A stretch of DNA of 64,000 nt, taken from the NCBI GenBank assembly GCA_016716405.1, contig JADJWK010000003.1, forward strand, positions 558,001 to 622,000. The letters run 5' to 3'. Under the pieces are notes generated by a model. It searched no databases and had not been told where the DNA came from. It was given only the letters and a program-made list of their open reading frames with translations. How positions within the stretch are numbered: the stretch's first letter is position 1; each line of letters opens with the position of its first letter. Made by a program: the position numbers and the translations under genes. The DNA is from Candidatus Melainabacteria bacterium (GTDB lineage: Bacteria; Cyanobacteriota; Vampirovibrionia; Obscuribacterales; Obscuribacteraceae). Below are positions 16,969 through 24,857 of this stretch, in pieces.

Positions 16969-18062
16969 AGGCAGGCACAGGCTATCCTCTTGCCTCGCCG
17001 CTTTTCATGGTGATGGATGATCCGATTCTCCATCAGTTCATCACCTATCTGGCAGTGAAGAAGAGCGAGCAGGAAGCCGAGCCTGAAGTCGCTACCCGCA
17101 TCGAGCTCTCTTCGGAGTTCATTACCTCGGTGCGGGAATCTTTTCAAAAGCATATTCTCGACGGCGAGCGCCATCTCCACGTCCTCGCTCATCTTCTCGC
17201 CTCCGTCTTTCTCAAAGGAGACTTCGAGCTCTACAGCAATGTCATCGGCCTTCTTCCCGACGACGACGAGAGACCTTTCCTCCTTCGCGAGCGTATCACC
17301 AGGGAGACTCTTTTTTCGGTCACCGACATCGATCTCGGCCGGACCGTGCTGGATAACTTCCGTTATCAACAAGACGGGCGGTGGGTGCCCCTCATGCTCT
17401 CGGCTAATTTCGTCGAATATATACCGGTTGCCAGCCCGCCGAGTGGAGTCAATCGTCTCACCAGCAGGGTGAAGGCCGAAGAGGAGCTGGTGAACAAGCT
17501 CGCCGACGAGCTCTTCTCCATCGACGAGCTGGTCCACAGGGACAAGCAACTGCGCAAATACAGCAAGTTCATCAAGGATGTCTTCGGGATCAAGATAGTC
17601 TGCGAGGACGAGGCTACCTGCTGGCAGATCGACGAGGAGCTCCACAAGCTCACGGTGAGCAACAGCCGTGATGAGTTCGTGGAGGACCTGGAGACCAGGA
17701 CCGAGGAAGTCGCTCTCGACGACCCGGAATGCCCGCTATTGGCCTTCATCGAGAGCAAGGACTATCTATCTCCTGATGCCGAGCGACTCAAGCGCAGCGG
17801 CTGGCGTGCCATCAAGAGCGTGGTCAACTGGCACGACAGGCTTTTCGAGATCCAGATCCAGCCTCTCACCAACTATTATCTCGAGCTCGATCATATGGCC
17901 GGGCCTTCGCATCGCTCGCACAAGCGGCGCCGGGACTCGGTGCGCGATGAGATTGCCGAGCGCATACCTCTATATGGTTTCTATCGAGATCTACTCAAAA
18001 TGATATTCGTGGGCACGCCGCGATCCTTCGAATACGGACGGGCCTCGGTAGTGATCAATTGA
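16965..18062 (+). CDS. Divergent RelA/SpoT-domain-like protein
   Basis: 365 aa, soluble, no signal. Residues 1-160 resemble nothing I know. Residues about 165-310 match the order and spacing of the (p)ppGpp synthetase fold: SRVKAEEELVNKL (Arg168, Lys170, Lys178, as RxK...K in RelA), KDVFGIKIV (Asp205, the catalytic metal Asp), SKDYL (265-267), SGWRAIK (278-284, in place of GYxSLH) and FEIQIQP (Glu295, in place of EVQIRT). The catalytic Asp and Glu are kept; the Tyr and His of GYxSLH are Trp280 and Lys284. It could be an alarmone or other nucleotide pyrophosphokinase, a toxSAS-like modifier, or an inactive relative. Start overlaps the TPR gene by 4 nt. Assignment is by motif reading only. Confidence 0.6.
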   Translation: MKAGTGYPLASPLFMVMDDPILHQFITYLAVKKSEQEAEPEVATRIELSSEFITSVRESFQKHILDGERHLHVLAHLLASVFLKGDFELYSNVIGLLPDDDERPFLLRERITRETLFSVTDIDLGRTVLDNFRYQQDGRWVPLMLSANFVEYIPVASPPSGVNRLTSRVKAEEELVNKLADELFSIDELVHRDKQLRKYSKFIKDVFGIKIVCEDEATCWQIDEELHKLTVSNSRDEFVEDLETRTEEVALDDPECPLLAFIESKDYLSPDAERLKRSGWRAIKSVVNWHDRLFEIQIQPLTNYYLELDHMAGPSHRSHKRRRDSVRDEIAERIPLYGFYRDLLKMIFVGTPRSFEYGRASVVIN

Positions 18063-18064
18063 GA

Positions 18065-19930
18065 TCAGGCTCTGTCGGTGTTGAGATACTGAGAAGGAAT
18101 GATATAGGCAACCGAGCCTGAGCGCAGGCTGGACGAGCCAATGTCTCGCTGGACCACCCTGGCCCGAGACGAGCTGTTCTCGAAGACCGTCCGTCCGATA
18201 GCGACCCCTGTATGGCTGCCGCCTTCCTGCTTGATGATCACATATGGCCTGCCGCTATTGATGGCAGCGCTGAGACTGGTGGGTCTGGCCCCCAGGCTCT
18301 CCATGTCGTTTTTCAGACCCTCCACTCCGAGCTGCTCTCTGACCGGGACGCCGCCTGCTCTGAGGATGCGGCTGGCTGCTATGACGCAGCCCAGGTTGCC
18401 ATTCTCGGTCTCTTTCGCGTAGTCGGTCCAGAGAGCCTTGCCCACCGAATTGCGCATGGCCTCGCTGAGATTGCTTGCGTCGGTGAAGGGTATGGTGTCG
18501 CCGGTCTGGGTATAGCGATTGAGCGCGATCTGATAGGTCTGGTTGGCAGCATCGACGAATTGCTTGTTGGCGGGATCATTGAGGTCCTGCTCGCCGGGCA
18601 CGCGTCCCAGGGTCATAGCCAGAGCGAGCTTGCCGGGATCGACATTCTGGGTGGTGCCGCCCATTTCTTCGGCGAAACGGCCGACATTGTAGGAGGTTGC
18701 GAGCTCCTGCACCTCTTTGCCGAAGTTCTGATTGATATCGTCAGCGGTGATCGGATCGTTCTTGTCACCGGCTTTGAGCTTCTGCAAGAAAGGATCGAGA
18801 TCCGAATCCTTGCCCGAGCGCCTGGCTCTGGCCATGCTCTCTTTCATGGCTTTCATGCGGGCGGCTGTGCCTTTGGGCACTTTGCCCTCTTTCTCGAGCT
18901 GCTCGAGGTTGCCTATATCGAGATTGTCGAGCCAGGAAGAGATCATGTCATAGGTGAGACCATAACGACCGATACCCCAGCCCCGGTCGCCCCGGTGCAC
19001 TACATGCTCGTAAGGACGCTGGTCGCCGCGGCTGACGAAGCTGGCTACCGTGTCCTTGACTGCCGCAATCCTGTCGTTCTCGTTAGGCTCCCGCGGAACC
19101 GAACGCTCCGGGAAGTAGTCATTCGCCTGTCGCCGGGACATGGTGCCGTCGCCGCTGCCGCGGAAACGATTCATGTCCTGGATCTGGCGGTTGGCGGACT
19201 CAGGCAGCTCCGGGTTGGTGGGCGCGGTGCTCGAGTCGACCTTGAGCGAGTTTTTCAGCTCTTCCGGGACCAGGCTCTGCTGGTCGTCCACTTTGACACC
19301 CTGGGCCTGGGCTTCCGGATACTGGGATTTGATTCTGCCATCTAAGTAAGTCATCAATTGATTGAGAGCTTGCTGCTGGGTGTCGCTGGGCTTGAGCTGA
19401 CCGGCATCCCGCTCCACCGCCACGACTATCTCTTTCTGACCGGTTTTCTCGGGGTTGTTGAGAAGCTCGATGGAGCCGTCCTTTCTGATCAGAAAATCGG
19501 CCTGTTGTTTTGTGGGATCCGAGCCTGCGTCGGTCATCTTGACCGTGATCCCGGGGATCTCACCGGCAGCCAGACGGGTTCGCTCGGTCCGGTCTGTCTG
19601 GGACGCTGTCATGTCCTTGAAGACGCCTGCTCTGGCCAGGTCCTCGACGCTGGGATTGGCGGTGAGATCGGGAGTCGCCGTCCTGGGCGCCGCCTCTCGG
19701 ACGTCACCGCCGGTGTTCGAGCCGAGCTCAGCCAGGGGAGTGATTGTTACCGAGCTGGCGTCTCCGGCTGTTCTGGCGGTGCTCGCCGGGCTATGGTCCG
19801 ACACTGAGATACCTGAGACGAAGCGACTGAGATTTGCGGATGCGTCTCCATTGTGCGTCGATAATGCTGAGTCGGTCACCCTGAATGCATGACCGCCATG
19901 GCCGGATTCTAAGCCGGATTCTAGACCCAT
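18065..19930 (-). CDS. Large protein with C-terminal papain/CHAP-like Cys-His-Asn domain
   Basis: 621 aa from ATG 19930, chosen because AAGGAG lies 7 nt upstream; a longer frame adds 19 residues and ignores it. Residues 1-110 are Ser/Thr/Gly-rich and probably disordered; there is no signal peptide. A central region includes a DRGWGIGRYGLTYDMI segment and a charged helical block (KAMKESMARARRSGKDSDLD). The C-terminal 110 residues hold NGNLGCVIAASRIL (Cys515), GGSHTGVAIG (His573) and VFENSSS (Asn585), the order and spacing of NlpC/CHAP-type cysteine peptidases or amidases. It may cut peptidoglycan or protein if exported by a non-Sec route. Family assignment is tentative. Convergent with the RelA/SpoT-like gene (2 nt gap). 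Confidence 0.6.
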   Translation of the reverse strand: MGLESGLESGHGGHAFRVTDSALSTHNGDASANLSRFVSGISVSDHSPASTARTAGDASSVTITPLAELGSNTGGDVREAAPRTATPDLTANPSVEDLARAGVFKDMTASQTDRTERTRLAAGEIPGITVKMTDAGSDPTKQQADFLIRKDGSIELLNNPEKTGQKEIVVAVERDAGQLKPSDTQQQALNQLMTYLDGRIKSQYPEAQAQGVKVDDQQSLVPEELKNSLKVDSSTAPTNPELPESANRQIQDMNRFRGSGDGTMSRRQANDYFPERSVPREPNENDRIAAVKDTVASFVSRGDQRPYEHVVHRGDRGWGIGRYGLTYDMISSWLDNLDIGNLEQLEKEGKVPKGTAARMKAMKESMARARRSGKDSDLDPFLQKLKAGDKNDPITADDINQNFGKEVQELATSYNVGRFAEEMGGTTQNVDPGKLALAMTLGRVPGEQDLNDPANKQFVDAANQTYQIALNRYTQTGDTIPFTDASNLSEAMRNSVGKALWTDYAKETENGNLGCVIAASRILRAGGVPVREQLGVEGLKNDMESLGARPTSLSAAINSGRPYVIIKQEGGSHTGVAIGRTVFENSSSRARVVQRDIGSSSLRSGSVAYIIPSQYLNTDRA

Positions 19931-19943
19931 CGGGAACTCCTTA

Positions 19944-19974
19944 CTGCGCGGGGCTTGAGAGGGCGCAGATTTTT
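19944..19974 (+). terminator. Hairpin plus T-run reading rightward
   Basis: CTGCGC (19944-19949) pairs with GCGCAG (19963-19968), followed by A and TTTTT (19970-19974). It looks like a factor-independent terminator for rightward (antisense) transcripts. On the minus strand the same stem lies in the leader of the 18065-19930 gene, immediately before its Shine-Dalgarno. No rightward gene lies upstream, so its use is uncertain. Confidence 0.4.
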
Positions 19975-20041
19975 CGAAACGAGGCAAGCAGATCTATAAG
20001 ATACGGATCCGGAGGGGGCCTGGGAATGGGAAAATTACGTA

Positions 20042-20794
20042 TCAGTCCGACTGTCCCGGAAGGCTCTTCGGGGACTGCCCGGACTGCCGGGACCCATCGG
20101 ACTGGTCGAATTCCGCTAGCAGTCTCGCGAAGCCCTCACCAGCTTGTTCTTTCAGGGTGAGGCTCTGGTTGTCTTCGGGTATGTGGGTGGCGAAGCTCAA
20201 AAGAAGGAGCTCCAGATCCTCCCTGTTCGAGAATCCGCTCAGGGGCAGGGTCATGATTCTTCTTCCGAAGCCGGTCTGATAGACGAATTGCAGGCTGGTT
20301 CCGCCATAGAACGGATCGTCCACGAGATTGGCGTCGAATATCTCGGGCCAGATAGCCAGGGAAGGATAATTGTAGAAAAACCTGCCCCGCCAGTAGAGCT
20401 TGAATCCCGAATCAGTGAGACCGATATGGCTTGGCCCGACCAGATAGCGAATCCAGTCTCTCCCGTATGCCAGTTTGAGGTTGGCTGCCTCGAGAGCGGG
20501 ATAGATAAGCGGGCTCACCACCACGAAAAAGATTGGAAAAGCCGACAGAACCGCCAGGATCGGGTTGAAGCCGAAGGTTCTCGAGGTATGGGCGACTAGA
20601 AATGCCCAGGCGATCATCACGATCGCCGAGCTCACCATGGTGACCAGCCAGGGAAAGTCCATGTTGAAGATCGGACCCTTGTAGCGCGACTCTTTGAAAG
20701 CCATAATGGCGCTGCGTCCACGGGGCTCCAGATCATAGGGGATGATCACCTCCACCGGGCTTCCCGCTGTCAACCGGTTGCTCAGCTCGTTCAT
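20042..20794 (-). CDS. Membrane protein with 2 TM and PH-like domain, no kinase
   Basis: 250 aa. Two membrane helices (about residues 48-70 and 76-98) sit after a polar head. The following cytoplasmic part (about 110-215) is beta-rich: HIGLTDSGFKLYWRGRFF, SLAIWPEIFDANLVD and a closing helix (NREDLELLLLSFATHI). This is the same 'membrane hairpin, PH-like domain' plan as in the N-terminal parts of the two kinases upstream, but with no kinase attached. Tail is Gln/Ser-rich. Its ATG overlaps the stop of the middle kinase gene by 4 nt, so the three form one operon. It could pair with, or compete with, the kinases at the membrane. No named family is assigned. Confidence 0.7.
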   Translation of the reverse strand: MNELSNRLTAGSPVEVIIPYDLEPRGRSAIMAFKESRYKGPIFNMDFPWLVTMVSSAIVMIAWAFLVAHTSRTFGFNPILAVLSAFPIFFVVVSPLIYPALEAANLKLAYGRDWIRYLVGPSHIGLTDSGFKLYWRGRFFYNYPSLAIWPEIFDANLVDDPFYGGTSLQFVYQTGFGRRIMTLPLSGFSNREDLELLLLSFATHIPEDNQSLTLKEQAGEGFARLLAEFDQSDGSRQSGQSPKSLPGQSD

Positions 20795-22314
20795 GATTCG
20801 AGCCCCCCTTCTAGCAACCTCTCTTTCATCCGGCGGGCGCTGGTGAAGCGCTCATTCTCCTCCAGGGCAGTGGCTTCAGCTACTATGTCATCGAGATCGG
20901 CATCGATCTCGATGACTCTTGCCGGCCTGGCCACACTTATCGGCTCGGGCTCCCGGGCTGTGAGGAGAAAATAGAGAGTGGCTCCCAGCGAATAGATGTC
21001 GCTTGCCGGAGAGGGCTTGCCCCGGTACTGCTCCGGAGCCATATAACGCTGTTTGCCCATGACCGTCCTGGTCCTCAGGGAGTGCTCTTCCACCGATATA
21101 TTGAAGTCGATGAGCTTGATGCCGCCGTCTTCGCTATAAAGAATATTCTCCGGCGAGAAATCGAGATGCATGATCAGGGGCTCCAGATTGTGGAGGTGGT
21201 CGAGGATATCGCACATTTTCACTGCCAGCTCCCTGACCTGCTTTTCCGAAAATGGTCTTTTCTCGTCAACATGGTGTCTCAGAGACACTCCCTGGAAATG
21301 CTCCAGGACCAGATATGCCCGGTGGTCTTCGACAAAGGCGTCCAGGAGCTTGATGACATTCTCGTGCTCGACTTTGCTCAGTAGCCTGATCTCTTTCTCG
21401 AATTGCTCGCAGGCATTCTTGTGCTCTTCGTGGTGCACCGCATCAGGTAAGACATACTCTTTGAGGACGACCATCTCGTTGTCACCGAGGTCGCTCATCG
21501 TGGCGGCGTAGACGGTGCCCTGCCCGCCGCCGCCTATGCAGGAGACAATCTCGAAACGGCCGCTCTGGAGGCTATGGCCGGGCAGCAAGAGAGCGTGCTG
21601 CACTCTTGGTCTCGAATCGGCAAGAGCCTGGCACCAGAGGCGGGTGAAGGGGACATCGTCCTTTCTGCCGATACGCATCATGCCACCCAGAGCAGCTCTC
21701 GTGTCGAGGTCTCTGGCGTAACGGGCTATGCTGTCCCTTAACATCTGTCTTTCTTCGATGGTCTGGATATAATCCAGCCTCAAGCAAATGGACTGTCCCT
21801 GCGTATCCCTGATGATCAGGTCGTTGCAGCCGTCCTCTCCTGCAGTCGAGCCGAGCTCCACCGAGGTGATGTCCTGCCACCGGATAGACTTCGTCACGCA
21901 GCCACCATGGATGATGCGGCTGTGCAGATTGATCCGCTCTTCGCTCAAGCCGATCTCGGTGGTCTCGAGCAGACTGTGGCGGTATCTCTTCCGGTATTGC
22001 CGGCGGCGGCTCAAGATTACATAGGCGAAAAGAACTATCTGGAGCATGATGCTGATGGCGGGGATCATCGCCTGGGCGGTGGGCCGATCGAGACCGGTGA
22101 GCCTTTCGATCAGAGGAAGAAAAGCCATGACTGCCAGGATGACTGCGCCAAGGGCGGCGCCGATAGTGCAGGCTTGCGTGAAGGCCAGGGCTTCCAGAGA
22201 GGAGCTGCCCGGAATCAGCAGGTAGAACTGATCGAGGACCCGGTCCCGGGCGTGAGGAGCCAGCCTGCCGTAGCGGATCAGGACTTCTCTTCTGGTGATC
22301 GGAAGCCTCTCCAT
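20791..22314 (-). CDS. Membrane Ser/Thr kinase-like protein with atypical active site
   Basis: 507 aa. Start ATG 22314 is chosen because it overlaps the upstream stop as TGATG; an 11-residue longer reading exists. Two membrane helices (about 45-68 and 83-102), then a PH-like region (about 118-200, IGLSEERINLHSRII, IRWQDITSVEL), then a C-terminal kinase (about 252-507). Kinase parts: IGGGGQGTVYA (260-270), VVLKEY with Lys285, HLDFSPEN (383-390) and DFN (403-405), MAPEQY (425-430). The usual HRD Arg is Leu384 and the DFG Gly is Asn405, but catalytic Asp385, Asn390 and Asp403 are kept. So it may be weakly active, activation-loop independent, or regulatory. Domain order (TM first, kinase last) is the reverse of most bacterial kinases. 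Confidence 0.82.
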   Translation of the reverse strand: MERLPITRREVLIRYGRLAPHARDRVLDQFYLLIPGSSSLEALAFTQACTIGAALGAVILAVMAFLPLIERLTGLDRPTAQAMIPAISIMLQIVLFAYVILSRRRQYRKRYRHSLLETTEIGLSEERINLHSRIIHGGCVTKSIRWQDITSVELGSTAGEDGCNDLIIRDTQGQSICLRLDYIQTIEERQMLRDSIARYARDLDTRAALGGMMRIGRKDDVPFTRLWCQALADSRPRVQHALLLPGHSLQSGRFEIVSCIGGGGQGTVYAATMSDLGDNEMVVLKEYVLPDAVHHEEHKNACEQFEKEIRLLSKVEHENVIKLLDAFVEDHRAYLVLEHFQGVSLRHHVDEKRPFSEKQVRELAVKMCDILDHLHNLEPLIMHLDFSPENILYSEDGGIKLIDFNISVEEHSLRTRTVMGKQRYMAPEQYRGKPSPASDIYSLGATLYFLLTAREPEPISVARPARVIEIDADLDDIVAEATALEENERFTSARRMKERLLEGGLES

Positions 22315-23768
22315 CAGTCGCTCTCTTTTCTGAGGTAGCTCAGGCAATGGGAGGCGCTCTGGAAACGCTCGTCTTTATCCAGGCTGGTGGCTCTTTTGAT
22401 GAAAGCGTCCAGCCATTGCGTGACCGGCGCCCCGGAAGCGATGGCCGAGGAGGACCGGATAGGCTCCGGGTCCCGGCCCGTAAGGGCGAAATAGCCCAGG
22501 GCTCCCAGCGAATAGATATCGCTCCGGGGCTCGGCGGCGCCTCTGATCTGCTCCGGGGCCATATAAGCGTGCTTTCCTACCAGGGTGCCGGTGGCCGCCC
22601 CGATAAACTCATTGGCGGCGCCGAAATCAATCAGGACGACTCCGCCTTCCGGGCGGACCACGATATTGTCCGGGGAAAGATCCCGGTGGATTACCGGTGG
22701 ATCGAGACCGTGCAGATATTCGAGGATTATCGATAGCTGCAGGAGCCAGTCCACAACCTTCGCTTCCGGCTGCCCGTGGCTGCCTAAGGCAGCGGCGGAA
22801 GCATGAGAACGCAGGGTCTCGCCTTCGATATATTCCAGGCGCAGATAATTGCGCCCTTCCTCGACGAAATGATCGAAGACCCTGGCTATATGGCTGTGAT
22901 CGAGCCTGGAGAGAAGCCTTGCTTCACGGGCGAACTGCTCCTGGGCCTTGTCCTTGAGATCCTGCTCGAGATTGGGTGGAATCACCGATTCTTTGAGGAT
23001 GAATCTCATGCCCTCTTCGTCGGTGATCAGATAGACGGCTGAAAAGCCGCCGGCGGCAATCTGGCGCTCGATGCGGTAACGCTCCTGGAGCATCTTGCCG
23101 GGGGGAAGGGGAGTGAAGGATGTGAGCCCGAATCGAACGGCGGCGCTCGATTCCCAGAGCTGGGTATAGCTCACTCCGGGAAGCCGCTGGTGCTGATACT
23201 CGTGGAATCTCTCGATATCGGCCAGTTGAGCTACTCCCCGGGCATGGCTGCAATAACGCTTGATATAGTCGCAGAGCGTGGCTGTCGCTCCGGCATCGAG
23301 AGCGGCAAGACAGATGTCGTGCTCGTCGCCATTCGATTCCACCAGCCTCAGGGCGAGATCGGGCTTTTTCTCGTCCTTGCCGAGATCCACCAGGCGGATC
23401 TCATCGACCTTGGACCACAATACTCTCGGCTGCATGGTGAAAAGATTGCGCGAAGGAATCACACAGGTCAGCCGATCCAGATAGATCTCGTCTTTGGGCA
23501 CCAGGAAAGAGACTGCCAGGAGGAGCAGGGACCCGAGACCGGCAAGCAGGGGCATGAAGGATTCGGCAAGATCTCTGGCCGCAGGAAGCTTCAGGAAAAG
23601 GTAAGCGAGGATCAGATAAGCAACCACTGCCGCAAAGCCATAGGCGATACGGGTCCTGCTCGAGGGGCTCAGCCTCTCCCTGACCCTGGCACCCGGTCTC
23701 ACCCGGTAGACCGCCGCCGCAGCGTCGCTGCGGTTGTCGGCGTCGGCTCTGACTTGAAATCGGTCCAT
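22314..23768 (-). CDS. Membrane Ser/Thr protein kinase, N-terminal TM and PH-like module
   Basis: 484 aa. Basic head, two membrane helices (about 41-62 and 71-90), PH-like region (about 92-175, DEIYLDRLTCVIP, VLWSKVDEIRLVDL), then the kinase (about 230-484). Kinase motifs are complete: AAGGFSAVY (238-246), Lys259 in FILKE, HRDLSPDN (361-368), DFG (381-383) and MAPEQI (403-408). It is the first gene of a kinase-kinase-membrane protein operon. It should phosphorylate Ser/Thr of itself or partners, plausibly the HLD-type kinase encoded next. Its start is 42 nt from the divergent phosphatase start, so the two promoters share one AT-rich stretch. Confidence 0.9.
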   Translation of the reverse strand: MDRFQVRADADNRSDAAAAVYRVRPGARVRERLSPSSRTRIAYGFAAVVAYLILAYLFLKLPAARDLAESFMPLLAGLGSLLLLAVSFLVPKDEIYLDRLTCVIPSRNLFTMQPRVLWSKVDEIRLVDLGKDEKKPDLALRLVESNGDEHDICLAALDAGATATLCDYIKRYCSHARGVAQLADIERFHEYQHQRLPGVSYTQLWESSAAVRFGLTSFTPLPPGKMLQERYRIERQIAAGGFSAVYLITDEEGMRFILKESVIPPNLEQDLKDKAQEQFAREARLLSRLDHSHIARVFDHFVEEGRNYLRLEYIEGETLRSHASAAALGSHGQPEAKVVDWLLQLSIILEYLHGLDPPVIHRDLSPDNIVVRPEGGVVLIDFGAANEFIGAATGTLVGKHAYMAPEQIRGAAEPRSDIYSLGALGYFALTGRDPEPIRSSSAIASGAPVTQWLDAFIKRATSLDKDERFQSASHCLSYLRKESD

Positions 23769-23770
23769 GG

Positions 23771-23799
23771 TTCAAACTCATTATTCACTTTGTTATACT
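23771..23799 (+). promoter_or_regulatory. Sigma-70-type promoter for the HAD phosphatase
   Basis: TTCAAA (23771-23776, 4 of 6) and TATACT (23794-23799, 5 of 6) are 17 bp apart. Transcription would start about 5 nt before ATG 23811, giving a very short leader without a Shine-Dalgarno. Confidence 0.7.
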
Positions 23800-23810
23800 C
23801 CCTCCTTACC

Positions 23811-24857
23811 ATGAGACTACAAATCGTAAAAATCGCCGGGCTTGCGGCCATTTTGTTCTGCCTCTTCTTGTTCTTCTTCTCCAGCCCCGGTCTCGCCCGG
23901 GATGGCGATCTCGAGGAAGGAAGCCTGACTTCCTGGAAAGAGGGAGCGGTTAGAGACGCCATCGTCGATTTCGTCGAGACCGTCAGCGACCGTGACAACC
24001 CCGCTTACGTGCCGGAGGAGGAGCGAATAGCCGTTTTCGATAACGACGGCACTCTCTGGTGCGAGAAGCCTGTTTATCCCCAATTCGTCTTCTGCCGGGA
24101 CCAACTCCGGGATGCTGCCGCGAAGAACCCGAGCCTGAAGGAAGACAATCTGGTGAAGGCGGCTCTCGATGGGGATGTCAAAATCCTGGCGGGCTCAGGG
24201 GCAAAAGGCATTCTGCATCTTATCGGTCTCAGCCGCCCGGAAGGCGATCTCGGCGCCTATGAAAAAGATGTGGATCGCTGGATAAGAAGCGCCAGGCATC
24301 CGCGTTTCAAAAGGCTCTACACCGAATGTGCCTACAAACCCATGCTGGAGCTCCTGGATTATCTTGCAAGCAAAGGCTTCCGGACTTATATAGTTTCGGG
24401 CGGCGGTCGTGATTTCATGCGGGCTTTCGCCCAGCGTGTCTATGGCATAGCCCCGGAGAAAGTGGTGGGTAGCAGCAGCCATCTCGAGTATCGCGAGAAA
24501 GACGGAATTCCCGAGATCGTCAAAAAGAGCGATATCGCCTTTCTGAACGACGGCGCAGGCAAGCCTGTGGGCATACAGTCGGTGATCGGGCGCCGCCCGA
24601 TCCTGGCCTTCGGTAATTCGGACGGAGATTTCGAGATGCTCAAATGGACCGCTGCCGGCAGGGGAAAACATCTCTGCCTCCTGGTCCACCACACCGATGC
24701 CGAGCGAGAATATGCCTACGATCGAGACTCGGCGGTGGGCAGGCTCGACCGCGCCCTGAGCGAAGCAGCGGAGCGGGGCTTTGTGGTGGTGGACATGAAA
24801 CGCGACTGGCTGGAAATATTTGCCGAGAGTTCTGGAGGAAATACCGGTGCGCAATAG
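23811..24857 (+). CDS. Secreted HAD-superfamily phosphatase
   Basis: 348 aa from ATG 23811; upstream readings cross the kinase promoter region. Signal peptide at residues 1-29 (long hydrophobic core with FLFFFSS, ends GLA). HAD motif 1 is VFDNDGTLW with Asp77 and Asp79, motif 2 is YIVSGGGRDF, and motif 4 is FGNSDGDFEM. The large alpha-helical cap resembles PSP/SerB-like acid phosphatases. Acting outside the inner membrane, it would release phosphate from small phosphomonoesters; the substrate is unknown. The lipoprotein gene begins inside its 3' end (start GTG 24847), so they are translationally coupled. Confidence 0.87.
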   Translation: MRLQIVKIAGLAAILFCLFLFFFSSPGLARDGDLEEGSLTSWKEGAVRDAIVDFVETVSDRDNPAYVPEEERIAVFDNDGTLWCEKPVYPQFVFCRDQLRDAAAKNPSLKEDNLVKAALDGDVKILAGSGAKGILHLIGLSRPEGDLGAYEKDVDRWIRSARHPRFKRLYTECAYKPMLELLDYLASKGFRTYIVSGGGRDFMRAFAQRVYGIAPEKVVGSSSHLEYREKDGIPEIVKKSDIAFLNDGAGKPVGIQSVIGRRPILAFGNSDGDFEMLKWTAAGRGKHLCLLVHHTDAEREYAYDRDSAVGRLDRALSEAAERGFVVVDMKRDWLEIFAESSGGNTGAQ

